A stretch of DNA of 11,300 nucleotides, taken from the NCBI GenBank assembly GCA_947038135.1, contig CAMQVM010000030.1, positions 1 through 11,300 on the forward strand, given 5' to 3'. The stretch is from an uncultured Rikenellaceae bacterium. GTDB lineage: Bacteria > Bacteroidota > Bacteroidia > Bacteroidales > Rikenellaceae. Numbering within the stretch: the first letter of the stretch is position 1; every line of letters begins with the position of its first letter. The position numbers were made by a program, and so were the translations under genes. This document shows, in pieces, positions 1 to 5,798 of the stretch. The notes beneath the pieces were generated by a model. The model was not told the origin of the DNA and made no database searches. It saw only the letters and a list, made by a program, of their open reading frames with translations.

Positions 1-267
1 CGAACGCACCCCTGGCTCACCTCCTAAAGCCTCAATTTCTAAGCCTGTATCATCGGCAAAACAACTCTGTTGAGTCTTATCAAATAGGTAGTCGGCTTTC
101 TGCACAGCGTTACCCTCAATTGTTGGTTGTGTTTCAGGTATGTCTTCCATTACACCACACTCTTTAGGAGTAACAAGCACCCAGCTACTGCCTAACATAG
201 ATTGCACCTCTTCAAGCTTATGCTTGTTATTGGTGGCAAATATTATCTTTTTAAATATTACCTTCAT
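1..267 (-). CDS. rdgB: RdgB/HAM1 family non-canonical purine NTP pyrophosphatase (N-terminal part, runs off the window)
   Basis: This family hydrolyses dITP, XTP and related deaminated purine nucleoside triphosphates to the monophosphate plus pyrophosphate in the cytoplasm, keeping damaged bases out of DNA and RNA. The 89 visible residues show the N-terminal nucleotide-binding signature FATNNKHKLEEV (residues 10-21), the conserved PTIEGNA stretch (48-54) and the catalytic FADDTGL motif (70-76, acidic pair D72/D73), followed by LGGEPGVRS as in family members. The C-terminal half lies beyond the left edge, so completeness cannot be judged. The ATG at 267-265 puts the family signature close to the N terminus. 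It lies inside the last codons of uvrC in another frame (17-base overlap), which suggests translational coupling. The window edge explains the missing stop; nothing suggests a pseudogene. Confidence 0.9.
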   Translation of the reverse strand, partial: MKVIFKKIIFATNNKHKLEEVQSMLGSSWVLVTPKECGVMEDIPETQPTIEGNAVQKADYLFDKTQQSCFADDTGLEIEALGGEPGVRS

Positions 268-2077
268 TACTGTTTTTTTTATTAAAATAATTATATACGC
301 TTTGTGCTTTTTTGATATCTACAACTTTATTAAGCTCCTCGACAGAAGCAACTTTTATTTTTGCTACTGTCCTAAAGCTCTTTAATAACTTTTCGGTACT
401 ACGCTCTCCTACAAAAGGAATATTGGCAAGGTCGGAGTTTATAGCCGCCTTTGAGCGTTTGTTACGATGAAATGTTATTCCAAAACGGTGCGCTTCATTA
501 CGAATATGCATAAGCACTCGAAGTGTCTCAGAGCTTTTATCAAGGTGATAGGGGGTGCCATTATTCGGAAAAAACACCTCTTCAAGCCTCTTTGCAAGCC
601 CTATAATAGGCACTTTATGGTGAATACCCAAGCTTTTAAGCACCGCATAAGAGGCACTAAGCTGCCCTTTTCCACCATCTACAACGATCAAATCGGGAAG
701 TGGCGACCCCTCAGCAATCACACGAGTATATCGCCGAGTGATGGTTTCGTGCATAGATGCAAAATCGTCAATACCAACCACACTTTGTATATCAAAATGA
801 CGATACATTCGTTTTGCAGGCTTACCATCGATAAAAACAACACACGCTGACACAGGAAAATGACCTTGTATATTAGAATTATCAAAACATTCGATATGAC
901 GAGGCTGCTTATCAAGTTGCAAATCTTCTTTCATTCTATTCATTACACGATCTATATGCCTTTCAGGGTCTTTGTTTTCTATATGCTTTAACTTGCTTAT
1001 CATAAAGATTTTGCAATTCTTCAACGAGAGCTCCATCAAACGCATATTATCGCCACGCTGCGGCACTATAAAGTGATTGTTTTCGAAAAACTCAGGATTA
1101 GGCTCAGCCGAAACAAGCACCTCACGAGATAGTCGCTTCTCTAATATATTCATCACCTCTTGTATAGCATAGGCAAAGACATCTTCAAACTTCTCTTCAA
1201 TTGCAGGACAAAACTCTAAAGACATAGAGTTTACCACTGCACCTTTCACCACATGAAGGTAGTTGCAATAGTAACTTTTATCTTTATATATTAATGAAAA
1301 CACATCTAAATTTTTGTGAGTAGGTGTAACTATAATCGATTTACTTTTATACCCCTCTAAAAGAACTATCTTATCTTTTATTTTTTGTGCACTTTCAAAC
1401 CTTAGTTTTGATGACTCTATTGCCATCTCAGACCTTAGATACTCCATTGCTACATCAGTATCGCCTTTTAGTATAGATATAGCTGCCGATATAGACGCAT
1501 CATACTCCTTTTTAGATATATTACCTGTACATGGAGCTTTGCAGTTGCCTATATGAAACTCTAAACAGTGGTTAAAACGTCCTTTAGCAATAGCCTCTTC
1601 GGTTAACTTAAGGCGACAATCACGAATAGAATACAACCGCCTTACGACATCTAAGATACTCTGCTGCATATAAACCGAGGAGTATGGTCCAAAATATTGA
1701 GAACCATCTTTTATCACCTGTCGAGTCTGCATAATACGTGGATATTGTTCTGCCTTTACTACTATCCAAGGGTAGCTCTTGTCATCTTTTAAAAGGATGT
1801 TATATTTTGGTTTATGCTCCTTTATGAAATTATTCTCTAGCAGTAAAGCATCTGACTCACTCTCAACCACTACATGCAATACATCAGTGATATTTTGCAC
1901 TAAAGCGAGAGTTTTCAACCCTCTAGTTTCTGTAGAGATGAAATATGATGCCACTCGCTGCTTTAAATTTCGTGCCTTACCTACATAAATCACCACCCCT
2001 TCTTTATTTAAGAAGCGGTAGATACCAGGAAGGTGTGGCAAGAGCGATATTTTATCTTTTAGCGTAAGAGGCTCCAA
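251..2077 (-). CDS. uvrC: UvrABC system protein C, excinuclease subunit, TTG start
   Basis: UvrC makes both incisions flanking a bulky DNA lesion once UvrB has been loaded by UvrA, in nucleotide excision repair. At 608 residues it has full family length. The N-terminal GIY-YIG nuclease that cuts 3' of the lesion spans about 13-95, with G18-I19-Y20, YVG at 31-33, R41 and E81. Four cysteines (C154, C171, C179, C183) match the cluster reported to bind an iron-sulfur centre in E. coli UvrC. A UvrB-interacting UVR region covers about 205-240. The RNase H-like 5' nuclease shows FDNSN (D399), VVDGGKGQL (D467) and NEAHRF (H530). A helix-hairpin-helix region lies at about 550-590. The start codon is TTG: an in-frame TAA at 2086-2084 lies just upstream and no ATG precedes the GIY motif. 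The gene follows a 118-base gap and overlaps rdgB by 17 bases. Confidence 0.97.
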   Translation of the reverse strand: MEPLTLKDKISLLPHLPGIYRFLNKEGVVIYVGKARNLKQRVASYFISTETRGLKTLALVQNITDVLHVVVESESDALLLENNFIKEHKPKYNILLKDDKSYPWIVVKAEQYPRIMQTRQVIKDGSQYFGPYSSVYMQQSILDVVRRLYSIRDCRLKLTEEAIAKGRFNHCLEFHIGNCKAPCTGNISKKEYDASISAAISILKGDTDVAMEYLRSEMAIESSKLRFESAQKIKDKIVLLEGYKSKSIIVTPTHKNLDVFSLIYKDKSYYCNYLHVVKGAVVNSMSLEFCPAIEEKFEDVFAYAIQEVMNILEKRLSREVLVSAEPNPEFFENNHFIVPQRGDNMRLMELSLKNCKIFMISKLKHIENKDPERHIDRVMNRMKEDLQLDKQPRHIECFDNSNIQGHFPVSACVVFIDGKPAKRMYRHFDIQSVVGIDDFASMHETITRRYTRVIAEGSPLPDLIVVDGGKGQLSASYAVLKSLGIHHKVPIIGLAKRLEEVFFPNNGTPYHLDKSSETLRVLMHIRNEAHRFGITFHRNKRSKAAINSDLANIPFVGERSTEKLLKSFRTVAKIKVASVEELNKVVDIKKAQSVYNYFNKKNSNEGNI

Positions 2078-2123
2078 AATACTTTATGTAAATTAGTGTT
2101 ACTTTATTTAATTATGATGAAGC

Positions 2124-2151
2124 TATATAAGCACTTTAGAAGCCTTATATA
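2124..2151 (-). other. AT-rich inverted repeat in the gap upstream of uvrC
   Basis: An 8-bp perfect inverted repeat, TATATAAG at 2124-2131 and CTTATATA at 2144-2151, encloses a 12-base loop in the 118-base gap between the M23 lipoprotein stop and the uvrC start. In the transcript it could form a weak hairpin. No U-run follows it in the minus-strand direction, so it is not a good intrinsic terminator. It may be an RNA-processing or attenuation element, or chance in AT-rich DNA. I see no clear TAnnTTTG promoter for uvrC in this gap. Confidence 0.3.
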
Positions 2152-2195
2152 ACATTCTAAAACCGTATGTAATACAGTAATACAAAACAAGCTCG

Positions 2196-3275
2196 TTATT
2201 TAATCTTGATTTTGCGTCCCAAACGGAGTGTGGTGCGGCTTGTAATACTATTTAAATTACAAATATTACTCACTGTAGTTTTATTTTTCAGAGCTAGTGC
2301 ATATAGCGTATCTCCCTTTGTTATTGTATGATACAAACCACCAAAAAGAGAAGCACTAGCCGTTTTACTATCTTTTTTAACGTCCTCGGTCTTTTTATTA
2401 GTATCAACATAGGTATCATTACTATTTAAAGATGCCCCCTCAGGTAGATGATTAGATGCTATTATATTGCTCGATTTTTTGTATACATACAACATCGATG
2501 ACTTTAATGCACGCTCTTTAGTATCTAAAAGAATCTCGGGGTTGATTGGCTTTCCTACTACACGTATTTCAAAATGTAGATGATCGCCCGAAGCACGCCC
2601 CGTACGTCCTGCGTAAGCAATAACATCGCCTGCCTTGACCTCTTGACCAGACTTAACTATATTTTTATTATTATGAGAATACACACTCTCTAAACCATTA
2701 TAGTGACGTATAACAACAATATTACCATAAGAGCTAAAAAGTCGTGAAACCCTCACTACCCCATCAAAGGCTGCATATATATTATCACCTTTATACGCCT
2801 TAATATCAGTACCATTGTGCATTCGACCATTTCGCATACCAAATTTAGAAATTAGATATCCATCTGCAGGGTAGCAAAATTCATCTTTCAGCTTACTCAT
2901 GTCTATGCTAAACATATCTTTATCTCCAAATGGGTCGTAGTTAGAGGTTGAAGGATACAACTTTTCATGCTCTGAAAAATCTTTTTTATCTATCTTGATA
3001 ATGTTATAATCACACTTAGAGTTACCCTCTATTATTGCATCATCCACAACTACGTGCTCGCTTGTACCAAACGATTTATTCTTCTCGGCATTAATACAAT
3101 CACCCTCCATATCAGACCTTTCAAGAGCCTCAATACTAGAATTTGACTCACGACGAATACCGTCACTATTTCCGATACTACTACTGTTATATGAACGTGA
3201 CCTTGACATTTTAGATGAGCAAGAGCATAAAACAGATAATGACAACAGAAAAAAACAACCTTTCAAATAACTCAT
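2196..3275 (-). CDS. Lipoprotein with M23 (LytM) endopeptidase domain and C-terminal LysM
   Basis: A predicted envelope lipoprotein of 359 residues that probably cleaves peptide crosslinks in peptidoglycan. The N terminus (MSYLKG, then a hydrophobic stretch at 8-16) is a lipoprotein signal, with C19 (lipobox LCSC) or C17 as the lipidated residue. A low-complexity Ser/charged region covers about 20-130. The M23 domain at about 138-250 keeps the expected zinc and catalytic residues: H153 and D157 (HxxxD), H201, and H232/H234 (HLHFE). A LysM glycan-binding domain with the typical HTITKGDTLYALA start occupies about 315-359. The order M23 then LysM is the reverse of E. coli NlpD. The ATG at 3275 is chosen because the signal peptide begins there, four bases after trxB; the open frame extends upstream to 3446, but that stretch lies inside trxB and lacks signal-peptide character. 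Whether it acts in cell separation or wall growth cannot be told. Confidence 0.9.
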   Translation of the reverse strand: MSYLKGCFFLLSLSVLCSCSSKMSRSRSYNSSSIGNSDGIRRESNSSIEALERSDMEGDCINAEKNKSFGTSEHVVVDDAIIEGNSKCDYNIIKIDKKDFSEHEKLYPSTSNYDPFGDKDMFSIDMSKLKDEFCYPADGYLISKFGMRNGRMHNGTDIKAYKGDNIYAAFDGVVRVSRLFSSYGNIVVIRHYNGLESVYSHNNKNIVKSGQEVKAGDVIAYAGRTGRASGDHLHFEIRVVGKPINPEILLDTKERALKSSMLYVYKKSSNIIASNHLPEGASLNSNDTYVDTNKKTEDVKKDSKTASASLFGGLYHTITKGDTLYALALKNKTTVSNICNLNSITSRTTLRLGRKIKIK

Positions 3276-3279
3276 ACTT

Positions 3280-4206
3280 CTATAAGCTTGATAGGTAACG
3301 TTCACAATCCATTGCTGCAATACAACCCGAGCCTGCTGCTGTAATAGCTTGGCGATAGTGCGAATCTTTAACATCGCCTGCTGCAAATACACCTTCGATA
3401 TTGGTGAGTGAGCGACCTGGTTTAGTAATGATATAACCCTCAGCATCTAACTCTAACACACCCTTAAAAAGAGAGGTGTTAGGTGTATGACCAATAGCTA
3501 AAAAGAAACCATCTATATCTATTGTTTTATTAACACCCTCATTATCTACAAGAAGAGCACCAGTAACACCATCATCATCGCCTAAAACCTCTAAGGTATT
3601 GTGGTTAAACAGCACCTCGATATTTGCGGTATTGAAAACACGCTCTTGCATAGCCTTTGAAGCACGTAGAAAGTCTTTACGTACAATAAGATACACCTTT
3701 GAACAAAGTGATGCAAGGTAGGTAGCCTCTTCACAAGCAGTGTCGCCGCCACCAACTACCGAAACAATCTTTTTACGATAGAAGAACCCATCACAAGTAG
3801 CACAAGCAGATACACCCATGCCTCTAAACTTAGACTCAGACTCAAGACCTAAATAACGAGCCGTTGCACCAGTAGATATAATTATACTTTCAGCCTCAAT
3901 AACACTCTCGCCACCATTAACAGTTACTTTAAAAGGACGTTGTGAAAGATCTACCTCTGTGATGATACCACTTCTTACATCGGCACCAAAACGCTCTGCC
4001 TGAACTTTTAGATCAGCCATCATATCGCTTCCTGTTACACCTTGAGGATAACCTGGAAAGTTATCTATTTCGGTAGTAGTTGTAAGCTGCCCACCTGGCT
4101 CTATTCCCTCATATAATACTGGAGCTATATTAGCTCTTGAAGCGTAAATTGCTGCTGTAAAACCTGCAGGACCGCTTCCTATTATTAAACATTTTACCTT
4201 TTCCAT
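3280..4206 (-). CDS. trxB: Thioredoxin reductase (NADPH, FAD-dependent)
   Basis: TrxB passes electrons from NADPH through FAD and a redox disulfide to thioredoxin, the cytoplasmic thiol reductant for ribonucleotide reductase, peroxiredoxins and methionine sulfoxide reductases. The 308-residue length fits the low-molecular-weight bacterial class. Visible elements are the FAD-binding GSGPAG at 10-15, the redox-active CATC at 135-138 followed by D139, the NADPH-binding GGGDTA at 152-157, a basic stretch VRKDFLRAS (175-183) where the NADPH-phosphate contact lies in homologues, and the C-terminal FAD contact FAAGDV at 274-279 with RQAITA at 285-290. The ATG at 4206 lies 12 bases after the oxyR stop, so the gene very probably shares the oxyR transcript. 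That fits a peroxide regulon, since trxB is a known OxyR-controlled function in several bacteria. No motif is missing. Confidence 0.97.
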   Translation of the reverse strand: MEKVKCLIIGSGPAGFTAAIYASRANIAPVLYEGIEPGGQLTTTTEIDNFPGYPQGVTGSDMMADLKVQAERFGADVRSGIITEVDLSQRPFKVTVNGGESVIEAESIIISTGATARYLGLESESKFRGMGVSACATCDGFFYRKKIVSVVGGGDTACEEATYLASLCSKVYLIVRKDFLRASKAMQERVFNTANIEVLFNHNTLEVLGDDDGVTGALLVDNEGVNKTIDIDGFFLAIGHTPNTSLFKGVLELDAEGYIITKPGRSLTNIEGVFAAGDVKDSHYRQAITAAGSGCIAAMDCERYLSSL

Positions 4207-4218
4207 AATTTGATTTTG

Positions 4219-5115
4219 TTATTTAATTGAGTTTAAAATTACCTCTTTCAAGGCGATAAGTAACCCTTTTTTTATAAAATTTTTACTTGTAACTAATGTT
4301 ATATTTCGTTTTGTGCTATTGCGCTCTTTAAACCTACGAACAGAGCTCTCTTTACGCTCTTGCGAAAGGAAGTCTACTGCCATGCTAGGGAGTATAGTTA
4401 TGCCACCTGTTACATCTACAACCCTCATTATGGTCTCAAGCGAACCACCCTCTAACTTTAGGTTGCTACTCAAAGGACTCTTTTGATTACAAAGGTCAAG
4501 TATTTGTGTTCTAAGGCAGTGCCCATCTTCCAACAAAACTAGCTTATTTACATCTAGCTCAATAATAGATATCTGCTCTTGATTTAATATTTCGTTATCT
4601 TTAGCTGCATAAAGATAAAATTCATCATCGAAAAGAGGGGTTTCTACAACAGCATCTGTATCAAAAAAACCCGCTGCTGCAATACCTACATCTAACTCTC
4701 CTGAAGCTAATGCTGCGGTGATATCGGTGGTAACCATCTCTTTAACAACAAGGTTTACCTGCGGATACCTCTCTACAAAATCTGATATAAACCTATGTAG
4801 AAGATAGGGAGCAATAGTAGGTATAGCCGCTATACGCAACGTACCACTAACCTCTCCTCGCATATCTTTCACATACTCGTTAATAGCATAAAATTGGGCT
4901 ATTGCATCTTTAGAGCGCTCGATCACACCCCTTCCGATATCTGTAAGCTCAATAGATTTTGTATTACGTGTAAATAGGGTCACACCAAGCTGCTCTTCAA
5001 GATTTTTTATCTGTGTACTTAAAGAGGGTTGAGTAACATTGCAGTGTACTGCAGCAGAAGAGAAGCTACCATACTTCGCCACTGAAATCAAATATTCTAA
5101 TTGAATTATAGTCAT
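4219..5115 (-). CDS. oxyR: OxyR-type LysR-family peroxide-sensing regulator
   Basis: OxyR is a cytoplasmic tetrameric regulator that is oxidised by hydrogen peroxide to an intramolecular disulfide and then activates antioxidant genes. The 298-residue protein has a LysR winged helix-turn-helix at about 1-60 (LEYLISVAKYGSFSSAA, then VTQPSLSTQI) and a substrate-binding-like regulatory domain at about 90-298. The signature stretch LLEDGHCLRTQILDLC contains C200 and C209, spaced nine apart as are the redox pair C199/C208 of E. coli OxyR. SLETIMRVV and GGITILP follow as in the family. This makes OxyR far more likely than a generic LysR regulator such as CysB or CynR. It heads the minus-strand block, 12 bases before trxB, with a good Bacteroidetes promoter directly before its ATG. 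LysR regulators often control a divergent or adjacent gene and themselves; trxB is the likely target here. Confidence 0.95.
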   Translation of the reverse strand: MTIIQLEYLISVAKYGSFSSAAVHCNVTQPSLSTQIKNLEEQLGVTLFTRNTKSIELTDIGRGVIERSKDAIAQFYAINEYVKDMRGEVSGTLRIAAIPTIAPYLLHRFISDFVERYPQVNLVVKEMVTTDITAALASGELDVGIAAAGFFDTDAVVETPLFDDEFYLYAAKDNEILNQEQISIIELDVNKLVLLEDGHCLRTQILDLCNQKSPLSSNLKLEGGSLETIMRVVDVTGGITILPSMAVDFLSQERKESSVRRFKERNSTKRNITLVTSKNFIKKGLLIALKEVILNSIK

Positions 5116-5122
5116 AACAACG

Positions 5123-5153
5123 CAAAGATATATAAAAAAATAATGATGTACAA
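5123..5153 (-). promoter_or_regulatory. Bacteroidetes-type promoter of oxyR
   Basis: Reading the minus strand, TTG at 5153-5151 (-33 element) is followed after 20 bases by TATCTTTG at 5130-5123, a full match to the Bacteroidetes -7 consensus TAnnTTTG. Transcription would begin about 4-8 bases further on, at roughly 5119-5115, where the first base of the oxyR ATG is 5115. The messenger would thus be leaderless or have only a few leader bases. The elements are seen directly; the start point is inferred from the usual spacing. Confidence 0.7.
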
Positions 5154-5182
5154 TAAAACTTTAACAAAGAGCCATTTTTACT

Positions 5183-5204
5183 CTATTATTGAGCAGATAA
5201 ATAG
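5183..5204. promoter_or_regulatory. Possible LysR/OxyR operator, interrupted palindrome between divergent promoters
   Basis: The 22-base stretch has inverted arms CTATT (5183-5187) and AATAG (5200-5204), plus a few weaker inner matches. Its centre lies about 76 bases upstream of the predicted start points of both oxyR and queD, within or just beyond the range where LysR regulators usually bind their recognition site. The arms recall the ATAG/CTAT half-elements of the E. coli OxyR site, but orientation and spacing do not match that consensus. AT-rich DNA gives such palindromes by chance, so this is only a candidate. Confidence 0.25.
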
Positions 5205-5232
5205 CCGCAACAGAATAAAAGTTTCGGTATTA

Positions 5233-5264
5233 TTCGACAACCATAAAAAAAATACGTACATTTG
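5233..5264 (+). promoter_or_regulatory. Bacteroidetes-type promoter for queD-polA
   Basis: TACATTTG at 5257-5264 is a full match to the -7 consensus TAnnTTTG. Twenty bases upstream TTCG (5233-5236) is a degenerate -33 TTTG element. Transcription would begin near 5268-5272, giving a leader of about 60 bases to the queD ATG at 5331. No strong match to the consensus is seen in the short gaps further down the plus-strand block, so this may drive polA and possibly the genes after it. Confidence 0.65.
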
Positions 5265-5330
5265 TAGCAAAATAAATAAAAGCCTCCTAAAATGGAAGCA
5301 CATTCAATTACTAAAAGAAAGATACACGAT

Positions 5331-5783
5331 ATGGCAATAATACGAGTAACTAAGGAATTTTCATTTGAGATGGCGCACGCACTCGAAAACTATGACGGCA
5401 GCTGCCGCCACATACACGGACACTCTTACAAGCTATTTGTAACAGTAAAAGGCACACCAATAGATGATACAAACAACCCTAAATGCGGCATGGTTATAGA
5501 CTTTGGACAGCTAAAACAGATTGTAAATAGGCAGATTGTAGAGCGTTATGACCACGCCCTAATACTTCGCTACTCGCAACAAAAAAGTGAGCTATATGGC
5601 GATATCAAAAAGCAGTTTGAGAAAGTAGAGCTAGTAGATTACCAACCAACGTGCGAAAACATGATTGTTTTATTTAGCGAAATGATATCTGCTGAGCTAC
5701 CATCACACATAACTTTACACTCTCTAAAACTGCATGAAACAGCTACATCGTATGCTCAGTGGTTTGCAGAAGATAACCTATAA
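5331..5783 (+). CDS. queD: QueD/6-pyruvoyltetrahydropterin synthase family, probable 6-carboxy-tetrahydropterin synthase
   Basis: QueD turns 7,8-dihydroneopterin triphosphate into 6-carboxy-5,6,7,8-tetrahydropterin, the second step in making the queuosine precursor preQ0. The 150-residue protein has the three zinc histidines H16 (EMAHAL), H29 and H31 (HGH), the catalytic cysteine C25 placed before HGH as in E. coli QueD, D74-H75, and two family glutamates, E109 (PTCEN) and E136 (HETATS). The cysteine placement favours QueD over eukaryotic-type PTPS. An in-frame ATG at 5292 would add 13 residues, but the extension has no family character and the protein from 5331 (MAIIRVTKEFSFEMAHAL) begins as homologues do. 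No queC, queE or queF is present in the window. The stop lies 15 bases before polA, so the two are probably co-transcribed; I know of no functional link between them. Confidence 0.92.
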   Translation: MAIIRVTKEFSFEMAHALENYDGSCRHIHGHSYKLFVTVKGTPIDDTNNPKCGMVIDFGQLKQIVNRQIVERYDHALILRYSQQKSELYGDIKKQFEKVELVDYQPTCENMIVLFSEMISAELPSHITLHSLKLHETATSYAQWFAEDNL

Positions 5784-5798
5784 TACAATTACAAAACA

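Noticed and set aside
3276..3446. Upstream extension of the M23 lipoprotein frame into trxB (57 extra residues)
   Set aside because: It lies almost wholly inside the trxB coding sequence, and the lipoprotein signal peptide begins at the ATG at 3275, which is therefore the real start.
5183..5204. Exact E. coli-type OxyR site (ATAG-N7-CTAT pairs)
   Set aside because: The half-elements occur in the opposite order with 14 bases between them, so the E. coli consensus is not met; it is kept only as a generic LysR palindrome candidate.
5292..5330. Earlier in-frame ATG giving queD 13 more residues
   Set aside because: The extension is not family-like, and the sequence from 5331 matches the usual start of these proteins. 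It cannot be fully excluded because the predicted transcript includes it.
5101..5340. Open frame of 79 codons on the plus strand across the divergent promoter region
   Set aside because: It overlaps the starts of oxyR and queD and covers both promoters; the composition is Lys/Asn-rich as in untranslated AT-rich DNA, with no recognisable domain.
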